A DNA stretch of 64,000 bases, from assembly GCA_028023455.1 (NCBI GenBank), contig JAQFVV010007231.1:1-64000 (forward strand), written 5' to 3'. A program made the position numbers and the translations under genes. Shown here piece after piece: positions 12,097-25,600 of this stretch; the stretch's first letter is position 1, and each line of letters begins with the position of its first letter. Under the pieces are notes generated by a model. That model did no database searches and was not told the DNA's origin. It saw only the letters and a program-made list of their open reading frames with translations. This DNA comes from Epiperipatus broadwayi. Lineage: Eukaryota > Onychophora > Udeonychophora > Euonychophora > Peripatidae.

Positions 12097-15000
12097 GGCC
12101 ACCTGAATGGGCACAAGGGTTTAAGATACTTTGTATCTTAAATAAATAGTTATATTATACTAAACAAATGAAATAGCCTTAGAATTTTAAAGTTTTTGCT
12201 GGATATTATTTAAAGCTTAGGTATAGATTGCTTATGCAGTTTATAGACCACTTTATAAGTATTTATTAGTATTATTGTGGTTAATAAGGTATTTAATGTA
12301 AGGAAGGGGGGTTGTTTATTAATGGAATTGATACATCTTGTCACAAAGATGCAAAGTTATCCCGTGTTAGTATAATATTATTTGAATGGTTTCAAATATC
12401 CTTTATTTATTTTATCCTTTTGTCAACAATTAATAGCCATTTCAATTATATTTAGTTAAGATAGTTCAATATTTAGGTTGCAGTGCATGTGTATGCATGT
12501 ATGACTCTGCATTATGTTTCATTTCATTTTCATCTTTAATAACAGAAAACAATAGTACATTCACAATAAAAACATTTAAATAAGAGTAATTATCTTAAAT
12601 AATTTAACAAATATATATTTCTTTCCAATAATTAATAGATAGTTAAATCAATGGATTATTTTATAAACTGAATAAATTATTAGTCATTTTTATTTAATAG
12701 TTAATTAATATTCATTTTTCTTTCAAGTTTGTAAAAGCTATTTATTTTATTATTTGTATTTTTTTTTCCTTGTCTTCATTTAGTTTTAAAAATCAAAATG
12801 ATTTTTTTTTTTTGAAAAGATTTGTTTTTGCATATGTAATTAGTTAGTTAGAAAGATGCATGGGAGTAACCTTTAAAAAAGGCAAATGAACTTTGCTAAA
12901 GAGAGTTTTTTTTTTTTAACCAAGATCTCAAGTAGAAAATTGGCTCTTTATAATATAATTGTAGACAGTAAACAGTGGTTCATGTATTGTAAAAATTAAA
13001 GCCAGTTACTGAAGTCAAATTGACTTTGAAAAGACTTTAGAGTAAAACTTCCAAAGGAGCTTAAGAACTTTATTATGAAAAAAATTAATTAAAAAGATGC
13101 AATTCTAAGGTTTTAAAAAAAGGTATGTCGGTTTGATCAACTCTCTTCGATTTAAACATTTCAGAATTAATCTCTTTATAACTATTACTCTTTTAAAAAT
13201 GTATGTTAATAATATCCAGTCTATATTATTTTATTTAATTGCCAATTTAAATAAGAATGGTTTACATAAATATTATTGTTGTATCATTAAGCAACACATT
13301 TTTTTTGATAATTATATGGAAAACGCATGCAGAACTGTTCTATAGAATATATTTTAATTTCTCACCATTTTTTGTGTGGTGTTCTTTGTGAAGATTATAC
13401 ATAGACTTAAGGATATGTCTATTTTGATAGATCACACTATGTTTAAGTTCATCATAAGGAGATAACAGTATTCATTTATTTGATATTTCTGGAGCTAATA
13501 CGTATTTTTAAATTGAGGTAATAAAATGTAAGCTACTTCTGTTTAAATTGAATAGAAGGACAGAAATGCGGGTAATTTTTGTTCTCTTCAATAAGGACGG
13601 AATATAAAATAAAGCATTATTAATTATGGAATTACTAAGGACAATTTAAAGTATTATTAAATGCTATTCAGAAAAATACTAAGAATAATTGGTATTTAAT
13701 CCAGAACTGCATGGAGAATGTCTTATATTTTCAGTATAATAAAGGAGAAATTCACTGCTTGTGTATGATTTGGTACCTCGAATGGATATGCTATGAACAC
13801 TGAAAGGTGCTGGGCATATTTAAGTTATGCTTATATTTTTTTAAGTTATACTGCAGAAGTACATTTTAGTTTAAATTCAGTTTGGAATGTGTCCCATATT
13901 GTTTCGTAAACCTGGAACCGAGCTTTGCAAGTGGACTTTAATTTTAAGTTATAAACTAATAAACTTTGTGGCTTTATTTTTTTTTTTGCTTGTCATAATT
14001 AATGTATATGATAGGTAGATAAGCTTTATTTATTATTATGTTATTTATAATTTGGGTATGATGACCATCAAGAATGTTTCTGAAGCATATTTAAATGAGG
14101 AGTACGCCGGTAAAAATTGATTGTGTTTAAATAGGTCTTATTGTTTCCTTACGAAGGTGAAAGAAATATTTTTTTAAATATATTATTAGAAAGGTTTACA
14201 TTTATTTTGTATACTTTATTATCTCAAAGTGAAAATTTTGTTCTTTGTTTAAATCAACGAACTTATAATAGAAATAGTTTGTTAGATATGAAAAAGTTCG
14301 TTACCATTAAATTTTAAAAAGTAACCTAAAGTTTATTAAATTAAAAGTTATGTCTTAATGCAATATTTAATTATCATGTTACCTGCTTAGTGTGTAATTT
14401 AGAGTTAATATTATATATTTTTTTTATTCGCGGGTGTGTGTTTGTTTTGCACAATTATAATATTTGTTTGATAAAGTATAGTTTGTGAATAAATTTATGC
14501 ATAAATTTTGTATACTGTCGTATTCTACTGAGTTGAATGGATTGGTATATTATCTGTATGTATTTATCTGCCAGGTGTATTTATAATGTTCGATATTTAG
14601 AGAAGCTATGAGAATAGAAAGAAATCTTTGCGTTATAATGTCTGTAGGAATAAAAGATCTTGCTTATTTAGTATATGTTAATAATTTTCCATGAGTAGAG
14701 CCTAGTTTATTTTATATGCGTATGATTAATGATATTTTTTTGAAGTGATGTTCTTAGGGCCCGGTTAAGAGGAATTAAATCCCCACCAATAATGTATTTA
14801 GAAGTAAATGAGTTATTGTTGAAATATGATTAAATGATGTTTAGAAAGTTATGTGACGTTTTCCTTGGATTCTTGGTAATGAATTATTGTAGAACTGTTC
14901 TGTAAGAGTTATCTGCTTCTCATGTAGATTTCCCTTGTAACGTATAGTATATATAATCATAAAAATATAGCTTTGTGTTAATTAATATGTGGCTAGATAA

Positions 15001-16714
15001 ATTGTTAGATTCACTCTTGATGTAGTATTAGTGTCATATTTTATTGATGAATTACGACATTGTTCGAAATACAATAATTGTATGATATTTTCATAATGAA
15101 TGGATAGTTTATAGAAAAGATTGTTTTACACTATTGCTGCTTGAACGTGCACACACACGCGTAATATAAATAATATCGCGTATATAAAGTATAGAATTAT
15201 TGAAATTAAAATGAGAATTAAATGCTTTTGAAATATACTACATTTATTTAATAGATGTATAAAGTATTAAGATTAAAACGGGAAATAAATATTTTAAAAT
15301 ACAGTGTATTTATTTAAATAATGTTACAAATCATCAGAATAAACATGATTTTTTTTTTTTTTAAAAGAATATAGACTTTATTTTATATAAAGTGTTACAA
15401 ATGAATTTCTCTAGACAACAAAAAAAAATCTAGTATAAATTTACATTTTTACTAATAACTTCCTGAATTTCTTGTACTAAGAACCAGTCCATGATTTTGT
15501 GCTATAAATGAAAGGTATACGTAATTGAAAGTGATTATTAGTCAATTAGAGAAAGTTGCTTTGCTGAAAGCCAAATATAAGTAATTTGATTTATTTGGTT
15601 AATCAAGAGTAATATCCTCTCGAAAGTATCTATTTTTTGTGCTAATAATATAACATTTTACTTATTTATTGTCGTATAGATGAAACATATAGGCAAAGCC
15701 TGTGTTTGAAGTCAGGATATTTAAACTTTGTTATTAATTTGCTTTGATAGTAGGAATAATCCCAAACTGATGCTAACGATTCATTTGATAATCTAAAAAT
15801 ATGTAAAACAAATAGTCCATTTGTAAATATTGTGTCAAAGCAAGTTTGTTTGTTATAATAAATGATTTGTTTAGTTATTTAAAATCTTAAGAACTGTGTC
15901 TTGAGTTATTCTTGTGTACATTCGTATTTCCATTTCCACATCTCCACATTTCATAAATCTATTATAAAACAGATATATTATTTTAGAGTTATAATATTAA
16001 ATTTGCTAGTGTCTGACAATATTGTATTTCTTAATCCAAACATTATCAAGAGTATTTGCCACTTGATAAACGTATTAGAAAGGCTGTCAGGTCAGTATAT
16101 TTGTGAGATGATGATATGAGATTAAAATACCCTATCTCTGTCATTATCTTATTATTGAAACACAGTAAAATATTTAGTCAATTTGTTTCATTATATTTTA
16201 TCATATTTTATAATTATAATTTATGGGCCAATGTAGTTTATTTAATTCAACTGTGTTTGTTAAATTCCCTGAGATCTTATTGTTTATTTCTTGATTGGCA
16301 TTAGAGTAGATGTTTAGATTATAATATGCCAAGTCATAGAATTGTTAAGAGTATAATTATAGCAAGCTGATATATGTTATACTTGGATGAAGGAAGAAAT
16401 TAAGTTTAAAGTATATTTTAATAGACTGTACTAAGTAAACATTATGATTCTTTATCATACAATTAATTAACAAAGGAATTTACATTATATTGAATATTTT
16501 ATAATATTTCTTCTTTTATTCATTTATTATCATATATCTTATGAACTGCCTATAGCCACCCACTGAGATGAGCTGAACATAAACTTAAATATAGAGTCTC
16601 AGTAATAATTTTATATTATATATTTTGTTCTATTGTTCTATTCATTAATAGAACTGGTGCCTGGGCATTTCGCTCATGTAATGTATATGAGAGGTGTTGG
16701 GAGTGTAGGTTATA
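12094..16714 (+). repeat. Repeat C1, probable 4.6-kb solo LTR
   Basis: A 4.62-kb unit starts TGTGGCCACCTGAATGGGC and ends GTGTAGGTTATA, with (TA)n on both sides. It aligns end to end with 53094-57708. TG at one end, GGTTATA at the other (compare the GGTTACA U5 end of A2), and an AATAAA-like signal in the last 100 bp of copy C2 suggest a plus-sense LTR. I found no internal region or long ORF. The short ORFs at 13133-13345, 15901-16119 and 16116-16304 show no domain. The ORF at 15901 is only partly retained in C2. Confidence 0.65.
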
Positions 16715-16738
16715 ATATATATATATATATATATATAT
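16715..16738. repeat. Short (TA)n tract
   Basis: This TA dinucleotide run joins the end of C1 to the hammerhead-containing tandem repeat. Confidence 0.9.
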
Positions 16739-17281
16739 AAAACAAAAACAAGTTTTATATACGTAAAAACCTGCTATCGCTTGTATTAATGATCAATAGT
16801 TGGAGCTTTACCAAGACCTCCAAACAAGCGTATTTGTTTACATAAACGTCAGAGTCAATATTCACTGTCTCTTTCATTTTGCTCCACCCTCAGATCAGCT
16901 GATTTCAAGCTGATTTGCTCTCATCAGTGAGGGATAGAAGTTAGAAACTAGACCTAAATATTAACTCCAAGCATTTATGCAAAACGTTTCTATCAGTTTG
17001 CAAGCATGATTTTTTTAGACACCTAAATGTCTTCAAACTCAGCCTATCAAACTAGATAGCTATGTGGGTCTGATATCAGATCAGTTTCTCCACATAATCA
17101 AAGCTTCTGCAATCTATATCATTGCAAGAAAACTTTAAAGGCACATTTATGAAAAACAAAAACAAGTTTTATATATGTAAAAACTTGCTATCGCTTGTTT
17201 TAATGATCAATAGATGGAGCTTTACCAAGACCTCCAAACAAGCGTATTTGTTTACATAAACGTCAGAGTCAATATTCACTG

Positions 17282-17284
<3 letters not shown>
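16739..17284 (-). mobile_element. Retrozyme-like tandem repeat, period 414 bp
   Basis: A block of about 130 bp at 16739-16873 (aaacaaaaacaagttttata ... cactgtctct) recurs at about 17153-17284, giving 1.3 copies of a 414-bp monomer. The unique part carries a minus-strand hammerhead motif. There is no ORF. Partial tandem copies of a few hundred base pairs with a type I hammerhead are the described layout of metazoan retrozymes. Penelope-like element terminal repeats are an alternative. Both outer ends meet TA tracts. Confidence 0.7.
16887..16933 (-). ncRNA. Type I hammerhead ribozyme motif
   Basis: On the minus strand the parts come in order: stem I strand CCCTCA, core CTGATGA, stem II GAGC/GCTT with a 6-nt loop AAATCA, core GAAA, palindromic stem III TCAGCTGA, then TC at the cleavage site and the matching stem I strand TGAGGG. 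Predicted cleavage follows the C complementary to 16893. Stem I is six perfect pairs. Weak points are a G-U pair next to the core in stem II and the minimal stem III. Such short palindromic stem III helices are known in retroelement hammerheads that act as dimers. Confidence 0.7.
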
Positions 17285-17314
<30 letters not shown>

Positions 17315-17997
17315 TATTGTAATATATAAACAACTGTTCTGCTTTAGCAAGAATGATTAATATTTCATAAATCCCAACAATATATATTTTTAAACATTGA
17401 TATGATTTTCAAACATATTATAATTTACCAAGTAAAACATTTTACTGCTTTCTTCAAGAATCTGAGCTACACTGATTTTTTTAATCTCTAGTCAAGCAGC
17501 CAATGAGAAAATGTGCCACCTAGTTTTGTTAATCTCTCTTTTAGAAATTCTTTACCTTTTTTTTTTCAATTAAAAATATACAATTCATTGGTAATTAAAA
17601 GTACATAATAAATTGGAGAATTTTTTTTTTAAATTACTAATACTAACCAGATTTGAGGCTTAATTTTTTGTTATCAACAAATCTAACCAAATTAGTTTTT
17701 TTTTTAAATAAAAATAATTATTTCAAATTATCTATTTTTAATTTAAGTAATATTACAGGGATTATGTTCTTATATTAAAATTTATTTCAATCAACTTTCT
17801 GAGTTTTTTATACCTATTTATTTACTTACGGAATCCAAGCAAGATGATTTTCTATATCTCACCTAAGCACACAAAATATTAATACTAAAAATGTAAAAGA
17901 ATTTGAAATACTTTTCCTCATCCAACACATGCACATTCTTACTATATTAACTATATATGCTTGGTGTCGACTATATATATAAAGAGAGAGAGATATA

Positions 17998-18059
<62 letters not shown>

Positions 18060-18309
18060 TATATAAATAGAAGGACTTAATCAATAGGCAGACAGAAAAT
18101 GTTAATAAAACAGAATTATGGGTAGGGAAATGTTTCAAAGTACTAGTTGACAAAGACTATATGGATAGTCAAAAGCACTCCTAAGAAACAATTTTATTTT
18201 TTATACTTTTCAAAATTTTTGATTAACATATTTACTAATTTTAATTATAAGATTATATATATATATAATAAATAAAGTTTGATATCTGTATTCGTTTCAC
18301 AATATATGT
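17285..18309. other. Non-coding AT-rich stretch with TA and GA microsatellites
   Basis: The stretch contains (CT)n(TA)n at about 17278-17313 and (GA)n/(TA)n at about 17980-18060. I see no gene. Near 18150-18190 there is a short resemblance (acaaagactat...atagtc) to the arms of the fold-back that follows. Confidence 0.5.
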
Positions 18310-18831
18310 AATATACAAATCAATATATATATCAAAATACAGTACAATTTATATAAATTATATTCTTTTAAAAGTACTTTCGACTATACACTTTGTAGTC
18401 TTTATCAACTATATAACGTTGAATAATCAAAACGAGACAACCCTTAACAATACCCATAGTTCAATTCAGATTTCCCACAATTCTGTTATCTTAACATTTG
18501 ATGACTGGCGATTCATTAACATTTGACAATTTCTTGAAATCAACATAGCCTCTTTTATTTTACATTTATTATGACAAAATAAACGTAAAATAAAAGAGGC
18601 TATGTTGATTTCAAGAAATCGTCAAATGTTAATGAATTGCCAGTCATCAAATGTTAAGATAACAGAATTGTGGGAAATCTGAATTGAACTATGGGTATTG
18701 TTAAGGGTTGTCTTGTTTTGATTATTCAACATTATATAGTTGATAAAGACTACAAAGTGTATAGTCGAGTACTTCTAAAGAATATAATTTATATAAATTG
18801 TACTGTATTTTGATATATATATATATTGATT

Positions 18832-18838
<7 letters not shown>
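18310..18838. repeat. Long near-perfect fold-back, arms about 250 bp
   Basis: The sequence from about 18310 to 18563 is repeated in inverted orientation from 18585 to about 18838, with only a handful of mismatches. The spacer is about 21 bp. Matching blocks include gcctcttttattttac / gtaaaataaaagaggc at the centre and tttgtagtctttatcaacta / tagttgataaagactacaaa farther out. The right end runs into a long (TA)n. There is no ORF, so it is a fold-back element or inverted duplication. A transcript would form a very long hairpin. Confidence 0.9.

Positions 18839-18912
<74 letters not shown>
18839..18912. repeat. (TA)n microsatellite
   Basis: A TA tract of about 75 bp lies next to the right arm of the fold-back. 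The Tyr-Ile ORF across it on the minus strand is an artefact of the repeat. Confidence 0.95.
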
Positions 18913-18917
<5 letters not shown>

Positions 18918-19202
18918 GGTGACCTTTAACTACTTGTGATAATGGATTGTGTCCAGTCAAGATTTATATCTGACTAGACTGATAAACTTTGCCAGCATAT
19001 GAAATACATGTTTCAATTTACTGCTTATCAAACATGAGTAAAGATATGCACATATATATAGGCATAATGTTTCAATGCAGTATTAGGTAGCTAAATAATA
19101 AGTTGTGCATAACCTGATCTTACATATATATATTGAAGCAGAGCAAATCTGGATTGTTAATATAAATGAAGGAAAGACACTAAAAAATTACTATATATAT
19201 AT
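18913..19202. other. Short non-coding spacer
   Basis: AT-rich sequence with small TA runs lies between the microsatellite and solo LTR A3. I see no feature in it. Confidence 0.4.
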
Positions 19203-22200
19203 TATGCCATTACAATTTAGTCATTAGATAAATTTGTAGTAATGTGCATGAAAGAAAATGTAAAACAAAATTCATCATCACATTTTTATATAGTAAATGA
19301 AGCTGTAGGGCATCCAAGTTTAAACCCTACAAGATCAAGTTTTAAAAGCTTAAGACAGAGAGAGAGTGGGACAACAGTTATATTCTTTATTTGTTTGTGT
19401 GTTGATAGAAAACTCAAAAAGAGTTATACATACATTTAGATTATTCAGTATTTAATTTTTTGTTAAAAATATAGAGTAATAACACATATATAGGAACTGT
19501 GTGTGTAAACTGTTTAATTAACATTGTATATTTCAAATATTAAACTCTCTTCAAAGCTAACCTACATTTACTAAATTCTGATATTTTATTCTATTTCTAT
19601 TTTATTATTATCTGTTCTATTTTTGTTTTTTTATGATTGTAATATTATGATTTCAAAATGATTATAATTGGGGATTGGAAGGTTAAAATTTTGATTTTAA
19701 ATATTAAGGTCATAATTTCTAAAAAAAAACATTTAGATTATTGTAATAGGCCAGCTTTATAAATGAGTTGAATAAGTGTGTGTGTATATTACATACATAA
19801 ATGTACATTTTATTACATATTGAAAAAGAAAGGGAAGATCTATTAAATTATATATGTTTTATTTTTTTAAAACAATTTTGTTTTTATAAAAGTTGGTTTT
19901 CTGTTAAAAACTCAGACAGTTGTGACAGATACATAAAAAAAAAAGGATTAAGACAATTTTTACTTAAAAAAAAAATTAAGTCTATTTTTTTTCCCTTCAA
20001 AACAAAAGTTTGTCTAAAAATCAGGATAGTGAGATTTTTAGTACTATCCAGCTAAAAAACGATTTGGTTGAAAATAAGTTATAAATTTAATGAAAAGAGG
20101 TGGTCAAAGATAGAAAAAAATTGGATATAAAAGCAGTCTGGAAAATAAGTTGATATTATAGAGACTTTTAAAAATATTGAAACTAAGGAGTCAAGCATTT
20201 TTAATTCAGCTGATATCAATTCTAAAAATCATTTTTAATATAAAGTTTTTTTTTTTGTGAAGATGAAAAACAGCATGGCCGGTTAAAATAAAGATATATT
20301 TCATCTGGGGAAATTCCCTGAGTCATCATCAACTAGCACATCATATAGGAAAGAAAAGATGTCTTGTCTGAAAAATAATATTCTACACCTTTCAATTGAC
20401 TGAGAGAAATAAGATGTTTTTAAATAGAAAGACGAAAGCATTCACATGCATTTAAAAGCTGAAGAAAATGAATAACCTACAGATAAATGTTAAATCATCG
20501 AGTTTAATTAAATTCAGTAACTGAGTTCAAACCCAAGAAGAATTATAAATGTGAAAACAACTGCTGTACTTTATCCACTAAAAGAATCATGCTTGACAGG
20601 AAGAGAAGAAGAGTTAATATAATGATTTTCAAATTGTCCACTAAAGCAAATAATCTCAATAGGATCATCATCATCAAATAATTATACACCTCAAGAAAGA
20701 AATTGTTCCAAAGAAAAACAGAAATGGTAGATGCAAAAATATAGACATTAAACAACATAAATTTGGCTCATTGGAAGTCGCTACAAAGAATAGAACTAGT
20801 AATATAAATTTTTTTATATATATTTTTTTATAATATCAAAGACTTAGTAAAAATTTAGACACATAGTGGTATATTTTTGTTTAAAAAACTTTTAAAACAA
20901 CCAAGATCAATTGAAACCAAGAATTTCTTAATAACGATAAACATAAGCTTCATTAATAATTTTATATGTACTAAAATTATGATTGTCTATTAACCTAAAG
21001 TTATGAAATGTTATTAATATGTAAATTTTTTTTTTTGTATTATTGTTTTGGTTTCTAAATAATATTGGATTATTATGGGGATAAAACATGCACATACACA
21101 GCAATATATTAACTTGTTACATGTGTGGTTGGGTGTGTGTGAGAATGATCGACATATAACATTGAAAATATTAGATTATTTTGTTTTAGGAAAATATAGC
21201 ATTTCAGTGCTTAGGAGGGAAGGGAGAAAAGATACTTTAAAACTTGTTTATAAAAAACTTGCTCTTGCCAATTCTACTAACATTTATTCTTAATCATTCT
21301 ACTTTACATGTTAGATTATAAAAGTATGTGTGCAAAAGAGAAAGGAAGAAAAAAAAAGAGTGAATTTTCTTTTCTTATGAAATATTTTCTTGTGAATCCA
21401 AAACTTTAGCAAACTTAGTATCCAAATTTATGTATATATTTTTGATGGGAAAGAAGAAAGAATTCAAAATTAACATTATGATTGCCAGATAATCAATTAT
21501 TATTCTCATTATTATTTCATATAAAATTTTGGTTTTATCTTTTAAATTATTTGTAGATTTTCATAATAAATTAATAAATGTTAAATTGTTTTATTAAATG
21601 AGGCATATGTATTTTATTGATAATAGTCTTTATTCATTGTGATCAGTCATCATCAATGGTTGATATTGATTATTTAAGATTTAATTAGATATACTAAAAT
21701 TAAGCAATAATTATTAATTTCTTTATAACAATTAGGTTTTATGATTAGGCTTAGTCCTAAAGCTATGGATGAAACCATTATCGTTATCATTATCATCATC
21801 ATCATGTTTTAATTAATGAGCTGTTTAAATGTTTAAAGGCCATAAATAAATATTGATTTCATAGTATTTAGTGATTTCTTACTATTATTATAACCACCAT
21901 CCCATCATCTATTTCATGCAAGGATGAGTGAATTGCCATCCTTAATTACTTATATAATCTGAGCTAGTAAAACTTATAAAAAAATATTGAAACACATTTG
22001 TTATGTTAAGATCTAAGAAATGATTTCTGTCTAATGAATTTTATATATTCCACTTTAGTTTAAAGATGTTTTATGTTACCTAGATGTTTTCTTAAATATT
22101 AGTGCATACAGTGCTATGGGTCTAAAATCAAAATCATATATTTTGTAAAAAATAAGGTACCAAAGGGATTCAAACCTGGTACATGTGGAAAAGTTATAAA

Positions 22201-22536
22201 TATAACTTTATCTAGGTCCAGCTAACCTAGTGGCGCCCTGATAGACCATATTCACTTGTTGTCCATGTAGATATGCACTTGAGATCCAACCAAGAGATAA
22301 GAGTGAGTAAAATCTACAGTTGGATATATTTGAGAGATATTTGATTGAGTTACCGATGTACTCACCCACTTGATGTTATTTCCTGAGTTATAATAACTTA
22401 TTCATAATAATTTGTTTAATGGCTATACTCAGCAAGTTGCATAGTTTAATTCTTTTTTTTTTGATATAAAATAAAAGCTACAATTCTTTTTTGTATATTA
22501 AGCTAAATAATTCTTTTGAACCATTATTAAGTTACA
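19203..22536 (+). repeat. Solo LTR A3 of family A, opposite orientation, older
   Basis: This 3.33-kb unit starts TATGCCATTACAATTTAG and ends TTATTAAGTTACA. It is the reverse complement of the A1/A2 LTRs along its whole length, with much higher divergence. Its ends lie in TA tracts. No internal region adjoins it, so it is a solo LTR, probably from LTR-LTR recombination. The short ORFs at 19242, 19801, 20543 and 21075 are LTR-internal. The one at 20543-20758 is the decayed counterpart of an LTR ORF in A1 and A2. Confidence 0.85.
22157..22249 (-). other. tRNA-Leu-like module in solo LTR A3, with paired changes
   Basis: Read on the minus strand it is the same module as in A1, with stem CTAGGTT/GACCTAG in place of CTAGATT/AATCTAG and AAGTTAT/ATAACTT in place of GGTTAT/ATAACC. 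The box-B-like AGGTTTGAATCC and the closing TACC/GGTA are kept. Several substitutions occur on both sides of a stem so that pairing is preserved. Confidence 0.6.
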
Positions 22537-22581
22537 ATATATATATATAAATTTTAAAAATATTTTTTTTATGATATATAA

Positions 22582-22631
<50 letters not shown>
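22537..22631. repeat. (TA)n microsatellites between A3 and segment D
   Basis: TA tracts at about 22537-22550 and 22572-22631 are separated by a short T-rich stretch. Confidence 0.9.
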
Positions 22632-22634
<3 letters not shown>

Positions 22635-25600
22635 AACCATATATTTTAGTATAAAATATATTAATTGATGTAACTGGTATAAAAATTTCTCTTTCTTCTT
22701 TTGGTGATTTGATTGGCTTGATTTGCACTTTGAACAGATTACTTTCTTATATTATTTTAATAAATTTAAATTTGCTTCTTTCCATATGCTAACTCATATC
22801 AAAATGTTTAACTTTTTAAAATTTTTACAACATATTAAATTTGGTAAAATATTATAAAAAAATAATATTTTATTTTTATTTGTTAAAGTAATCTTAAAAA
22901 TTATTTTTATTGAATTAACAAAAAACCATTTGTTCAATTAAAATTAATTATTAAAAATAAATACAGTAATTACGTATGCGTCTCAATGTAATAAAGGAAA
23001 AGAGCGCGAATTTAAGAGCAGATCGTCTGTTAGTTTGTTTTTGGAGGGAGAAAAAAAGAAAAGAAATGGTAAGAAGGCAAATGGTGTAAATTTGATAAGC
23101 TTATTTTAAAATAGTTAACAAGTAAACTGATTACCACAAATTTGCTATAAACGTAAAAATAAAATCGTGGTATTTAATTATAAGATGAATTGCTAAATTT
23201 AAAAGTCTGTTCAAGTCGGCTGGCCAAGTGGATCAAATCGCCGGTAATAATTTCCCAATATTACATTTTAAAATGTCGGAGCTTCCCAGTTTAAAAGAAT
23301 TGATTGCAAGAGTTTGGTATGTTTTAAAATGTTTATTATTCTACAATCTGAAAAAATTAAATAAGTATTTTAATTACAGAAGTTTTATGAAAATGAAAAT
23401 TTGCTTTTTAAAAAAAAGAAGAAGTTTAAATTAAAGTAAAATGTTAAAGTTATCAATATAGTTTAATATTTCCGTTTCTAATTCTAATAAAAATATAATA
23501 TTGATTGATATTTAACTTTATAATGCCAGTAATATATTTGATAGTTGATTTGTTTGCCATTTGGATAATAAACAGTCTTCAATAATTGATCAAAGCTATT
23601 TTCTAATTTTATCGTCAGTGTGGAATGATTAAATAAATTGCTATAATTGTTATTCCTAGATTTAAGCGTGGATAAATAAATATTTAGCATGGATGTGAGA
23701 AACTTGGAACATTTTTAATAGAGAAATGTAGAAATTAATAACTTTTGAAAAACATTTTCATTTAAATTCTGCTTGTCATGTTTTGAAATTGTTTCTTATT
23801 TATGGAGCCACGTAAAATCGTTAATCTAATAGTGATTATGATAACTAACACAAATGGATAAAATTACATGTATGGAATTCAACTATAATTATAGATATTA
23901 CTTTGTACATTTATTGTTTGACACATAGTACATGGATTTCATGGATCATATTTGTCGTTATAAAGTGCTATACAATCTAATTTGTGACACACACACCTGC
24001 TAAAATTCATATGTTGAACTATAAAATGCTATACATTTAAATTATATCACACACACCTGTTAGATTTTATGTATTTGACGAATAATCCATTACTTTAATT
24101 TTATCGTTATATGAACTTGCATGTGAAGTTCATACGTTATATTTTATTAAGTTTAAATTAATAGGGGTTGAATAAAATACTTATTCAAGAGAATAGCGCT
24201 TGCGAAAAGGGCTTGAAAAGTACTAAATGAATTCATGAGATGTATCAATCTTTGTGGGGTATTTTGTGAGTCTTTCCAGATTTATATTCCTATGCTAATA
24301 TTACTTATATTGCATTACATATATGTTTTATTTTAAGTAAGATAAGTTAGTACATTAGTTGCCATGATTAGTGTAACATTTTATTATGCAAGAACCCACA
24401 TTTACTAAAGTGTTAGTGTTTTCTGAATGATCAGAGTAACTGAGGAGGATGATTTTGCACTTTAATGTGAAGTAAATAGTAATGTTGTTTTAGAATGTTA
24501 AAAGGCATTAATCTGTGCTGGTGATTAATCCGCAGATTATTTAATTGCCATTTTTTTGTATTTTACACTCATTCCAGCGCTGGTGGTTAATCCGCGGAAT
24601 TGTGTAATTATACATATTACTTTATGATGGTGTATCAATCCACAAAGCGTTTAGTATTATTTAATTCCTATGTGTAGATGAACGCATCCACATGAATATG
24701 TTTTACTTCATAGATATAAGTTGGGCAAAGTATTTAGTTAATCTGCTAAATCATCTTCTTCCATTTGTAAGCATATTCATAAGTTAGATCGTCAAATTGT
24801 AGCAGGACATTCTATTCAAGTTACTTCATAATAATTAACTGTCGGTTGATTATTATTTACCGGAGTGTAAGTTTAAATTATCACTTTATTTAATGATTTC
24901 ATTATAGCTAAATCCTACAGATATAATATTAATTATTATATTATTATAATTTTACGGTATGGATTTATTGAATCTGGAAATGACGTTAAATACTTCATGA
25001 GTTGATGTTGAATTTAGTATAATTTGCTCAAGATTCATTATATCATATTGAAATAAGGTATGATTAGGTTTTTAAAACCGTACCTATGATATGCTAGTGA
25101 AGAAAGTCGATGGAATTATAATTTATTTATTTTATTTGTTTATTTATGTTTTTTAATTATAACATTGGAATTAATTATTTATTATTCATAAATTTGTAAA
25201 TAAACGTTGATTTATAATTAAACTTACTGTGCCGTTGCTATGTGTCATTCTTAAAATCAGAAATCATAAACCTTGGATAGAGCATACATAAAGTACATAC
25301 TATCGTCAACATGATATAAGAGTTTAGTAATATTTGAGAAAACATTTAGATGCTTTTCGTCGTTGGTAGTTTATGATGTGTAAGGTACAATAAAATCCCA
25401 TTTACCTTTTCCATCATTTTGGCTTTGCGTAGTTGATTCTAGTATACAATACAAATTGATTGGTAAACCTGTAAACAGATTTGCCAAATAATGATATGAT
25501 TGAATATATTTACTAAACATTTTAAATTGTCATTTGTCAGTATAATAAGAGTCTCAATGATATAGTAAACTATAAAAGAACCCAAGTATTTATGTTTATT

